Positions 1-5,899 of a stretch of DNA of 7,465 nt are shown here, piece by piece (position 1 is the stretch's first letter; each line of letters starts with the position of its first letter). Under the pieces are notes generated by a model. That model ran no database searches. It saw nothing but the letters and a program-made list of their open reading frames with translations, and was not told the DNA's origin. The position numbers and the translations under genes are program-made. Source of the stretch: CAVURW01 sp963743595 (GTDB lineage Bacteria > Verrucomicrobiota > Verrucomicrobiia > Methylacidiphilales > UBA1321); assembly GCA_963743595.1 (NCBI GenBank), contig CAVURW010000278.1, positions 1 to 7,465 of the forward strand, written 5' to 3'.

Positions 1-608
1 GATCTCTTCGTCCAACCCGAGCCCGGACACCCAGCTCCCTACATGCGCAATGGCCTGGGCCTCTTCGAGCCGTGCGTGGCTTTCACTGACCGCCTCCTCC
101 GCCCGCTTGCGTGCGGTGATGTCCCGCAGAGCGGACAGGTGGAGGCCGGGCGCGACGTTGGCGACGACGCGGTAGTCGAGCACGCGACGCGTTCCGTCCG
201 GGCGCACCAGCGGGAACTGTCCTCTTCCATCCGACCCCGCGTCACGAACTCCCGGTCGGCCGCCTCGGCGTCGTATCCGGGCGCGGCGAACTCGACGAGG
301 GTGCGACCGATCAGCTTCTCTCGCGTGAGGCCGAACAGCTTGCACGCGGCCGGGTTGGCATCCACGTACTGGCCACGGTGATCGGCAAGCAGCAGTGCGT
401 CCATCGAGGCGTCGAATACCGAGCGAAGAAGATGCTGGCTGTCGCGCAGGGTGTCTTGTGCCGCTCGCAACAGCGTTGGGGTGGCTCCCACCTCGGCCGC
501 AACGGCGTCGACCTCGCCGCTCGACAGAGCCTGCAAGGCTGCCTCGGCGTCGGCAAGTCGGCTTCGAAGGTTCTCGTTCTCCCTGGGGAGCCCCGCAACC
601 TCACTCAC
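1..608 (-). CDS. PAS-domain sensor protein, N-terminal part, with one frameshift; cut by window edge
   Basis: This is the N-terminal part of a cytoplasmic PAS-type signalling protein, probably a sensor histidine kinase or similar, whose output domain lies beyond the left edge. From a GTG start (608-606) it has an acidic coiled-coil (about residues 7-35), a linker, then a PAS domain with typical cores (LLRSVFDASMDALLLADHRG, then YVDANPAACKLFGLTREKLI). After residue MEE the frame is lost. Reading on in the next frame restores a textbook PAC half (FPLVRPDGTRRVLDYRVVA, then LRDITARKRAEE) and the opening of a second PAS domain (EAQAIAHVGSW). One missing base in the CC run at 221-222 explains this, so it is a single-base deletion or a sequencing error. 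A TTG at 629-627 is also in frame, but the GTG has a GAGG six bases upstream and overlaps the preceding stop by 8 nt, so I prefer it. GC content is clearly above that of the other genes (one sampled line is about 72%). The PAS call is firm; the output function is unknown. Confidence 0.8.
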
Positions 609-1179
609 GGACGGCCTCGGCCAGGCCAAGCACGGACACGAGGGCGTCGATTTTAAAGTTCTTGTTCTTTTCGTAAAAGGGCTTCAGCTCGGTCGCCTCG
701 GTATCGAGGTTTTCGCGCATTTTTGAGACGGCTAAATTGGGCACCCACGTGGCGATAGAACCGCCGAGATCGACAATCACGGTCATCTGAAAATCACGGC
801 GACCCTGGAACGGATACATCGCCACACCGGCTTTGCGCGCGAGATCTTGCGAATCAGAATCGGTGCCGAAAACGACGCAAACCCGGCCCTTGCGATTGAT
901 CGTGAAGGTGCGTCCATCGACATCCTTAAGCTTGATCGGCTTGGAGCCCAGAGGTGTGGTCGCCATTGCGGGTGGACCGGAGGGCGTCGGTGTTGGCGTT
1001 GGAGTCGGGGTGAGCGGTGTGTGGCGACTCGCAATGGGAGAGGGCGTGGGCGTGGGGGTGATGCGATGGCTCGGCGTGGGCGTCGGGGTCGGCGTGGGAT
1101 ACGCGTTCGCGCACTCCAGCGTCTGCGCCAAGACGAAGAACGCCGCCAGCCCACCGCTGCTAAATCTTTTCAACGACAT
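601..1179 (-). CDS. Secreted protein with Pro-Thr repeat linker and possible thioredoxin-like C-terminal domain
   Basis: The product is 192 residues and I do not recognise a named family. Residues 1-26 form a signal peptide (basic MSLKRF, a hydrophobic stretch, then a type I site after ANA at 24-26), so export is expected. Residues 27-71 are a low-complexity linker of TP dipeptides in three blocks, of the kind that joins a secreted domain to a surface or to another domain. Residues 76-172 look like a small alpha/beta domain (VDGRTFTINRKGRVCVVFGT, then MTVIVDLGGSIATWVP). The strand pattern is compatible with a thioredoxin-like fold, but there is no CxxC motif, so redox activity is not supported. 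The ATG (1179-1177) lies inside the 3' end of rlmI (20-nt overlap) and has GAGG only two bases upstream; an in-frame ATG at 1209 is less likely because it would bury the signal peptide. The last 15 residues or so use GC-rich codons like the PAS gene next door, so the true C-terminus may differ if there is a join near 650. Confidence 0.6.
   Translation of the reverse strand: MSLKRFSSGGLAAFFVLAQTLECANAYPTPTPTPTPSHRITPTPTPSPIASRHTPLTPTPTPTPTPSGPPAMATTPLGSKPIKLKDVDGRTFTINRKGRVCVVFGTDSDSQDLARKAGVAMYPFQGRRDFQMTVIVDLGGSIATWVPNLAVSKMRENLDTEATELKPFYEKNKNFKIDALVSVLGLAEAVRE
982..1100 (-). repeat. Degenerate hexamer repeat encoding Pro-Thr dipeptides
   Basis: Three runs of a degenerate 6-base unit (GGCGTG/GGCGTC on the plus strand), at about 982-1010, 1045-1058 and 1070-1098, encode the TPTP linker of the secreted protein on the minus strand. 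The third-position changes between units preserve Pro and Thr, which fits selection on the peptide rather than a recent slippage product. Such tracts can vary in copy number between strains. Confidence 0.75.
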
Positions 1180-2335
1180 AGCCTCGAAGATACTCGGTTT
1201 CCGGTACATTGACGAGTACCGGGTGATCCGGCGTGGCGCTCAGACGATGTCGCAAGCGCAGTCCGCACTCGCTATCGGCGGCAGCGTTTTCCAGCAGCTC
1301 CAGCCAATCTTGGGAGGTGATGTGGTGGGAGCAGGAGAACGTAGCGAGCATACCGCCCGGCTCCAGGAGACGCAGTGCCTGGATGTTCAGCTCATGATAA
1401 CCGCGCAGCGCGGAGTCTTTGTTGTCCTTCGATTTCGTGAAGGAGGGCGGATCGAGAATGATGAGGTCAAACGAGAGCTTTTGCCTCGCGTAAATGGGCA
1501 ATAGATCGAACACATTTCCCGGTCGCCAATCAATCTGCAGACCCGTCCTGGTGGAGGTCTCGCGGGCCACTTCCAGAGCCGGAAGCGATTGATCAATCGC
1601 GATTACCGAACGTGCCCCGGCCTTGGAGGAACTGAGCGCGAAGGCCCCTTGATTCGTGAAGCAATCGAGCACGCGCCGGTCTTTTGAGTAGCGGGCCACG
1701 ATCTCGTAATTCTCCACCTGATCGAGATAAAAACCGGTCTTGTGCCCGCAGCGCAGGTCCAGTTTGTAGGGGATATTCGCGACGGTAACCTCGGTCGCGC
1801 CGTGGTACTCGCCGAGCACGATGTGGTTCTCCAGCGGCAGGCCTTCCAAGCGACGCACCGAAGCGTCATTGCGCGCAATAATGGTGTGCACCGGCAAGAG
1901 CTGAGCCAGCAATTGCACGATGATCGTCTCGCGCCGGGCCATCGCGAGCGTCAGCGTTTGAAACACCAGCACGTCCCGGTAACGGTCGACGATCAAGCCG
2001 GGCAGTTCGTCCGATTCCGACCAGACCAGGCGTTGCGCATCGGGCGTGCCGGGCTGTAGTTCTTTGCGGTAATAGATCGCGCGAATGAGGCGATGACGGA
2101 TGCAGGCTTCATCCAGCGGCTCATTCTTAAAGGAGTAGCGGCGCGCAATGATCTGCGATTTCTGGTTGAACAAGCCGCTTCCGAGAAATTGACCGCCCAC
2201 TGCCCGGATCTCCACGGTTTCGCCGTCGATGGGATCGCCATCAATTCGCCCGACTTCTGAGGCGAAGACCCAGGGGTGACCTTGCAAAATTCGGTGACGA
2301 ACGCCTTTATTAAGGACAAGACGGGCAGGGTGCAT
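1160..2335 (-). CDS. rlmI: 23S rRNA (cytosine-5-)-methyltransferase RlmI-type
   Basis: This is a SAM-dependent class I methyltransferase. In E. coli RlmI makes m5C at position 1962 of 23S rRNA, and this protein very likely acts on the same large-subunit rRNA. The product is 391 residues from the ATG at 2335 (E. coli RlmI is 396). It has an N-terminal PUA RNA-binding domain (about 1-75, with HPWVFASEVGRIDG), a central linking domain (about 80-185), then the Rossmann methyltransferase domain: GHKTGFYLDQ at 197-206, SAM-binding motif I VLDCFTNQGAFAL at 222-234, the acidic ribose-binding position in IAIDQS at 245-250, motif IV LDPPSFTKSK at 294-303, and the cysteine-containing FSCSHHI at 332-338. 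The frame is open 34 codons further upstream, but those codons overlap the cyclase gene and lie before the PUA domain, so I reject them. There is no clear ribosome-binding site. It follows the cyclase gene by 17 nt, so it is probably co-transcribed. Confidence 0.92.
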   Translation of the reverse strand: MHPARLVLNKGVRHRILQGHPWVFASEVGRIDGDPIDGETVEIRAVGGQFLGSGLFNQKSQIIARRYSFKNEPLDEACIRHRLIRAIYYRKELQPGTPDAQRLVWSESDELPGLIVDRYRDVLVFQTLTLAMARRETIIVQLLAQLLPVHTIIARNDASVRRLEGLPLENHIVLGEYHGATEVTVANIPYKLDLRCGHKTGFYLDQVENYEIVARYSKDRRVLDCFTNQGAFALSSSKAGARSVIAIDQSLPALEVARETSTRTGLQIDWRPGNVFDLLPIYARQKLSFDLIILDPPSFTKSKDNKDSALRGYHELNIQALRLLEPGGMLATFSCSHHITSQDWLELLENAAADSECGLRLRHRLSATPDHPVLVNVPETEYLRGYVVEKI

Positions 2336-2352
2336 AGAGAGGTGGTGAGGGA

Positions 2353-3090
2353 TCAGCGGCAGTCGCTCGGGAGAAGAAGAAGGTAGCTCTGGGCGACGAG
2401 AAGCGAGGTGAGGTAGAAGAAAGCCGATTCTTCCCAAGGGAGAATATTGAGCAGTTTAAACCCGGTGGTTTGGTTGTCGTCAAGATACCAGATGCCGGAG
2501 CGAACCGCGATAATATCCGCCACGGTGTAATACGTTCCAAATGCCAGAGTTACGACGAGAAGCGGGGTGAAATAGGCCCAAAAAAGAGGCGGTGCGATGA
2601 CCCACTGGGCATAGATGACCGGGAGGAACCAGGCCAGGTGATTGGCGTAGTTCACCTTGGGGCCGAGATGCCTCCGCACAAAGCGCAGGCAAACGCCAAC
2701 CATGAGCCAAACCGGAAGCGAGACGGCCATGCAGATGTATTGCAGGACGGTACTGTGGGTCTCGAATCCATGGAGCCACGCGGCGTGCAGGTGCAGCCCC
2801 AGGTGAAAGAGGAGGATGACGTTCAGGCTTTGGATGACGAAAAACGAATATTCTTCGATCGGCAGGTAGAGAATTTTGAACCAGTAACGTCCCTCGGCAA
2901 AACCCCAGATGCCCCACTTGGCGGCAAGATTGTCCCACGGCGCAGTGAAAATCATGACGGCAACAAGCACCAGAGCGGTCGAAAAGAAATCGCCGCTAGC
3001 CAAAGCGCATTGCGGGAGAAAAATCGAGGCGAGGAGCAGTCCAATAAAGACGGGAATATTAAAGATGTAGTGGAACTGAAGATAGGTCAT
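2353..3090 (-). CDS. Lycopene cyclase, fused two-repeat CrtYcd type
   Basis: The product is an integral membrane protein of 245 residues with about seven hydrophobic segments. It contains two copies of the lycopene cyclase domain found as separate CrtYc and CrtYd subunits in actinobacteria and fused in archaea, some other bacteria and the N-terminal part of fungal CarRA proteins. Repeat one has PWDN at 51-54, GIWGF at 60-64 and LPIEEYSFFVIQS at 76-88. Repeat two has AVRSGIWYLDD at 195-205 and LPWEESAFFYLTSLL at 217-231. The paired P-x-E-E-x-x-F-F motifs carry the acidic residues thought to drive cyclisation. The reaction closes the ends of lycopene into beta-ionone rings, giving gamma- or beta-carotene; some relatives instead cyclise C50 ends or have lost activity. 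It is not the FAD-dependent CrtY/CrtL type. The start at 3090 gives a sensible first helix but has no visible ribosome-binding site. It lies between the 148-residue membrane protein (86-nt gap) and rlmI (17-nt gap). Confidence 0.88.
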   Translation of the reverse strand: MTYLQFHYIFNIPVFIGLLLASIFLPQCALASGDFFSTALVLVAVMIFTAPWDNLAAKWGIWGFAEGRYWFKILYLPIEEYSFFVIQSLNVILLFHLGLHLHAAWLHGFETHSTVLQYICMAVSLPVWLMVGVCLRFVRRHLGPKVNYANHLAWFLPVIYAQWVIAPPLFWAYFTPLLVVTLAFGTYYTVADIIAVRSGIWYLDDNQTTGFKLLNILPWEESAFFYLTSLLVAQSYLLLLPSDCR

Positions 3091-3176
3091 TTGACGAGTG
3101 GCGGGCTGAACTGCAGTGGGTGGGGTATGGTAGTGGAGGTTCCCGATGGAGTGAAAACAATTCTGTGCGTGGATGC
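3091..3176. other. 86-bp gap inside the gene string; no clear promoter
   Basis: This is the only gap above 20 nt between 5129 and 601. It could hold a secondary promoter for the cyclase-rlmI part or processing signals. I saw no convincing -35/-10 pair, hairpin-plus-T terminator or reading frame in it. Confidence 0.4.
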
Positions 3177-3623
3177 CTAAGGCCTCAGAAAGTCATGAAG
3201 CACAGTCTTTGCCTTCGATAGATCGGCGACATTAACCAGCAACTCATCTCCTGAAGTCGCTGAAAAGTGAATCTCGTTCTTTGACGCCAAGTCGATCATC
3301 TGTTCGAATTCTTTGAAACTCAAGTTGCGGGTGTGAAGGGTGACCGAATAAACGTGAACTTCCAGGCTGACAAACGCATAAATCGCGACCAGGCCGATCA
3401 CGCCAGCAGAAGCTGCATATCGAAAAAAGAGTGCTTTTTTCAAGGGAGAGGATTTAATAAAAACCACAAAACAGCCGAGGCACGCCGTTGATATTCCCAA
3501 AGCGTCAGAAAACGTAGTGCTAAAGATCTTCAGTGGGTCCGCAATCAAAAGCACGACGTTCAGCCATTCTTGCACAATGCCGAAAAAGACGAAGAGCCCG
3601 AGAACGAGCATTGGGTAGTTCAT
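3177..3623 (-). CDS. Membrane protein of unknown function (148 aa) in carotenoid operon
   Basis: I do not recognise this family. The 148-residue product has three hydrophobic segments (about 4-28, 42-58 and 69-90) and a soluble C-terminal tail of about 55 residues that reads as a small alpha/beta module: a helix (FKEFEQMIDLASK at 103-115), a strand (EIHFSATS), a short acidic turn and a final helix (LSKAKTVLHDFL). No catalytic motif is visible. The ATG at 3623 follows the reductase stop by 4 nt and is preceded by AAGG two bases upstream. The tight spacing implies co-transcription with the reductase. Base composition is AT-richer than its neighbours (one line inside the gene is 40% GC), with A-runs and a different codon balance, which suggests separate ancestry or relaxed constraint. 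A role next to a prenyl reductase and a lycopene cyclase, for example in holding the membrane enzymes together, is only inference from position. Confidence 0.75.
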   Translation of the reverse strand: MNYPMLVLGLFVFFGIVQEWLNVVLLIADPLKIFSTTFSDALGISTACLGCFVVFIKSSPLKKALFFRYAASAGVIGLVAIYAFVSLEVHVYSVTLHTRNLSFKEFEQMIDLASKNEIHFSATSGDELLVNVADLSKAKTVLHDFLRP

Positions 3624-3627
3624 AGCC

Positions 3628-4737
3628 TTACGCAGCTACCGCCGCATGGACTTGTCGGCTGAGAAACGCGAGCGGTGCGGGTGTGAATCGCAGCCATTTC
3701 CCCAGGCGGGTGGTTCGGCGCGGATCAAGGAGCGCGGTGCGAACCAGCGTATTCACCCAGGCGCGATTTTTATAGAGGGCGCGGTGCTGTTTCGCGTAGT
3801 CAGCAAGCGTGCGACTTTCCAGGATCGCGTTCACCGCGAGCTCGGCTGTGGCTAGCGCAAAGTAGATGCCTTCTCCGGTGAACGGCTCGACGACCCGGGC
3901 GGCGTCGCCGATGAGGAAGAGTCGAGCGCGACCGTGGAGGGCGTGGGCGCGCGTGATCGGGTTCACCCGGTTCCACTCGCGCGGTGGTAAAGACGGGAAG
4001 TAGCGGCTCAAGATGGCGTGTGCCTCGGCGGCGTGATCGGCGTGCAGAATCGAGCAGAGATTCGCGTGGGTGGAATCGATCCTGCAAAAGCCGTAATAGC
4101 CTTCCGGAAAAATGCGCATATGAATACCGTCGGTGGCGTCTTCTGCCAGATCCCGGCCGATTTCCAAAGTGGTCTGAAACGCGATTCTGGGGCAGCGCTG
4201 CGTGGGTGCGGAGAGGCCCGCTTGTTTGGCGACAAACGAATTCCTCCCATCGGCACCGATGAGCCGTTCCGCCGTAAACGCGCCGCGATTCGTACGGAGT
4301 GAACCCGTTTCGGCGTCGAGCGATTCGATGATCGTTTCCGGAAGAAACCGTGCCCCAGCAGCGACGGCGTGAGCGACCAACCAGGAATCGAGCACCTGCC
4401 GGGCGACGGCACGCGGACCGGGTGTGCGCGAGTCAAAGGGATGATGCAAAATTGCCGTTTCCTCACAAAACACGGTAAGCGATGTGATTTGATGTGCGGG
4501 CAATTGCTCGTAGGAATCGATCAAACCGAGTCGTTCCCAAATGCGGTTGATCGAGGGATTCATGCAATCGCCACAGACCTTGTGTCGCGGAAAAGCGGCG
4601 CGATCCATTAGCACGACAGATCGACCTGCCCGGGCCAGAAGCAGCGCCGCTAACGCACCGCCCGGTCCGGCCCCAATGACGGCGACATCGAAGTGGTTGT
4701 CCGACGAGCCGCGCGAAAAATGGAGTGGGGCGATCAT
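3628..4737 (-). CDS. Geranylgeranyl-reductase-family FAD-dependent oxidoreductase
   Basis: The product is a 369-residue flavoprotein of the geranylgeranyl reductase/PHBH-like superfamily. An N-terminal Rossmann beta-alpha-beta has VAVIGAGPGGALAALLLARA (FAD GxGxxG at 22-27), and an acidic residue at the end of strand two (VVLMDRAAF). The family signature FPRHKVCGDCMNP is at 49-61, the second FAD motif LIGADGRNS at 159-167, and the GD motif FLIGDAARVVEPFTGEGI at 274-291. Family members saturate prenyl chains of chlorophyll, menaquinone or archaeal lipids, or hydroxylate or oxidise small aromatics. The substrate here cannot be read from sequence; the lycopene cyclase two genes on points to a carotenoid or other isoprenoid. 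I chose the ATG at 4737-4735 because it forms an ATGA overlap with the stop of the preceding gene and leaves about 15 residues before the FAD motif; the longer in-frame start at 4809 would add a basic stretch that belongs to the other gene. Translational coupling with the upstream gene is likely. Confidence 0.85.
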   Translation of the reverse strand: MIAPLHFSRGSSDNHFDVAVIGAGPGGALAALLLARAGRSVVLMDRAAFPRHKVCGDCMNPSINRIWERLGLIDSYEQLPAHQITSLTVFCEETAILHHPFDSRTPGPRAVARQVLDSWLVAHAVAAGARFLPETIIESLDAETGSLRTNRGAFTAERLIGADGRNSFVAKQAGLSAPTQRCPRIAFQTTLEIGRDLAEDATDGIHMRIFPEGYYGFCRIDSTHANLCSILHADHAAEAHAILSRYFPSLPPREWNRVNPITRAHALHGRARLFLIGDAARVVEPFTGEGIYFALATAELAVNAILESRTLADYAKQHRALYKNRAWVNTLVRTALLDPRRTTRLGKWLRFTPAPLAFLSRQVHAAVAA

Positions 4738-5129
4738 GTTTCCACGACGCGATTGGCACGTTTTTGTGCGCGTCGCCGTTTGGTTTCGCAAAACTGCGCC
4801 TTGAGCCAACCGGGGCGTGGGGCGTTTTGGCGGCGGCGCTTCTCGCGCTCGGCGATGCGGCGTTGCAGGCGAGCGGCGCGCAGTTGGATGAGCGATTTAA
4901 TGAGGTGACGCCACGCCGCGATTCGATTAGCCGCCTGGGTGCGATGGACCTGCATTTTTACAGAGAGATTCTCGGGCGGGTAATCCAGCTGCACGCAGGT
5001 GGCGACCTTGTTCACATTTTGGCCGCCAGCACCGCCGGAATGCGTGAACGTCTCACGAACCAGCGCCGGATCGCAACCGAGATCGCGCCATTTTTGGTAT
5101 TCAAGTTCGAGTGAAGCAATGCTCGCCAT
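4734..5129 (-). CDS. Peptide chain release factor-like protein (GGQ domain only)
   Basis: The product is 131 residues: a class I release factor catalytic domain with a basic tail and no codon-recognition domain. The core is FTHSGGAGGQNVNKVATCV (28-46) with the GGQ triplet at 35-37. This loop enters the peptidyl-transferase centre and triggers hydrolysis of peptidyl-tRNA. It is followed by VKMQVHRTQAANRIAAWRHL (58-77), a stretch well kept in the family. Residues 83-127 are very rich in Arg, Lys and Gln, as in ribosome-rescue factors whose tail enters the empty mRNA channel. The sequence around the GGQ (a short N-terminus, then the loop, then HRTQAANR) resembles the MTRFR/C12orf65-like group more than ArfB. 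A role in rescuing stalled ribosomes or split 50S subunits is therefore likely but inferred. It is probably the first gene of the string: its start is only 32 nt from the end of the broken gene upstream, and its stop overlaps the reductase start. No clear ribosome-binding site. Confidence 0.87.
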   Translation of the reverse strand: MASIASLELEYQKWRDLGCDPALVRETFTHSGGAGGQNVNKVATCVQLDYPPENLSVKMQVHRTQAANRIAAWRHLIKSLIQLRAARLQRRIAEREKRRRQNAPRPGWLKAQFCETKRRRAQKRANRVVET

Positions 5130-5161
5130 GCGGATAGGTTACGGCTTTCTGGCAAGCTGCG

Positions 5162-5614
5162 CTAACGATTTTCGAGCAACCGGGAATTGATCTCCACGTG
5201 ATCCCACCAGGGCCGGTCGCCGTGAAGCGAAAAACGGCTTTGGAAAACGTAAAGCATTACGATCGCCGTTAAGACGGTGGCCAGGTCAATTCCGATGAGA
5301 AGCGGCAGGGTTTTACGAATCGCCTAAAATAGAGGAGTGACAGAACGGCACCGCAAATGGTCAGAAACCCGATCGAATAGGCTTCGGAGAGTACAGCACG
5401 TCATCGCCGAACAAAGAGATGCCGTAATAGACGAAAGCCGTGGCAAGACCGATGTGGGGGCGGGGTCTGTTTGTTGAACAGATTCCAGACGCTGCCGGAA
5501 AGACGCAGAAAAAGCGACTGCAGGCTGACTGGGTTATCCGTTGCTACTGAGGGCGACTATTCTGATGATTCGGCTGATCAAATCGTGTTCGGCAATAAGT
5601 TCGAGATCAAACAT
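5162..5614 (-). pseudogene. Broken gene for a small membrane protein (four frameshifts)
   Basis: No single frame is open here, but five adjoining segments on the minus strand read as one membrane protein. Segment one runs from an ATG at 5614 (MFDLELIAEHDLISRIIRIV) to a stop at 5536-5534. Segment two starts near 5530 (PVSLQSLFLRLSGSVWNLF). Segment three is about 5456-5390 (HIGLATAFVYYGISLFGDDV). Segment four is about 5388-5325 (AYSIGFLTICGAVLSLLYF). Segment five is 5323-5162 (AIRKTLPLLIGIDLATVLTA, then RPWWDHVEINSRLLENR and TAG). Joined, they give about 150 residues with three hydrophobic helices and a polar C-terminus. Two shifts lie in homopolymer runs (the CCCCGCCCCC stretch at 5465-5456 and the GG/TTTT stretch near 5324-5329). 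The shifts are of mixed sign. All flanking genes are intact, which favours real decay over poor sequence. I recognise no family. Confidence 0.7.
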
Positions 5615-5644
5615 TTTGACGCGAGCTTACAGCGTGCAGACGCT
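5606..5644 (+). repeat. Left arm of a 39-nt inverted repeat
   Basis: This arm matches the reverse complement of 5900-5938 at about 33 of 39 positions, with a 19-base identical core (TTTGACGCGAGCTTACAGC, 5615-5633). It begins with ATCAAAC and includes the first three codons of the broken membrane-protein gene on the other strand. The two arms bound a 333-bp segment. Confidence 0.75.
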
Positions 5645-5650
5645 TGTTTG

Positions 5651-5724
5651 GCGATACCCAGCCCTGCGTCGCTTCGCTCCTTGAGCTGGGCTGGACATGA
5701 AGCCGTCCCTTCGGGTCTAGAGGC
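5651..5724 (+). repeat. Hairpin-pair repeat, copy A
   Basis: The unit starts GCGATACCCAGC and ends TCTAGAGGC. Hairpin one pairs CCCAGC (5657-5662) with GCTGGG (5685-5690) around a loop containing TCGCTTCGCTC. Hairpin two has CCC-TTC-GGG at 5707-5715, flanked by CCGT and TCT. It aligns over about 72 bp with 6013-6084 in the same orientation. It is non-coding in every frame I tried and resembles a REP-like intergenic repeat. Confidence 0.75.
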
Positions 5725-5771
5725 GGAAGGCATGTGACAACGTCCTGGGTTTGCAAGGTCCTTTACTGAAT

Positions 5772-5801
5772 GCAACGTCACGTTGCCCAGCGTGACGCTG
5801 G
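5772..5801. repeat. Two abutting 15-nt palindromes that can also fold as one hairpin
   Basis: Two perfect odd palindromes touch each other: GCAACGT-C-ACGTTGC (5772-5786) and CCAGCGT-G-ACGCTGG (5787-5801). CGTCACG (5776-5782) is also the exact reverse complement of CGTGACG (5791-5797), so the pair can form one stem of about nine pairs, counting a T-G and a T-A, closed by GCCC. It could be an operator-like double site or the remains of a repeat hairpin. There is no adjacent promoter to favour the first. Confidence 0.65.
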
Positions 5802-5830
5802 ACCCAGTAGCGCCTTTTCGCCTTCACAAT

Positions 5831-5862
5831 GCCTCCCTGTCTCTAGGCCCGGAGGGACGCCG
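5831..5862 (-). repeat. Hairpin-pair repeat, partial inverted copy C
   Basis: On the minus strand this reads GTCCCTCCGGGCCTAGAGAC and continues into AGGGAGGC. It matches the second hairpin and the tail of copies A and B (TAGAGGC, then the GACAGAGAGGC seen after copy B). The first hairpin is absent. Relative to B it lacks about eight bases between TAGA and GACAG. Confidence 0.6.
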
Positions 5863-5899
5863 CCTGGTAAGACGGTCGAAGGCCTCGGTCTCATCGCAT

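Noticed and set aside
833..1504. Plus-strand open frame rich in Gly-Val repeats
   Set aside because: It is the antisense of the Pro-Thr linker gene and the end of rlmI. The GVGVG pattern is only the complement of TPTP codons, and the minus-strand frames have clear protein features.
2470..3180. Long plus-strand frame opposite the lycopene cyclase
   Set aside because: It has a charged, low-hydrophobicity composition with no motif, and it is antisense to a gene with two recognisable cyclase repeats.
3628..4737. FAD-dependent lycopene cyclase (CrtY/CrtL) for the flavoprotein
   Set aside because: The CGDCMNP signature and the GDAARVVEPFTGEGI motif fit the geranylgeranyl reductase family, and a different type of lycopene cyclase is encoded two genes away.
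4734..5129. ArfB (YaeJ) as a firm name for the GGQ protein
   Set aside because: The length and basic tail are similar, but the N-terminal strand and the residues around the GGQ loop look more like the MTRFR-type group, so no symbol was assigned.
5471..5781. Short open frames on both strands across the repeat region
   Set aside because: They span hairpin repeat copy A and the inverted-repeat arm. Their sequences follow from the repeats and do not look like protein.
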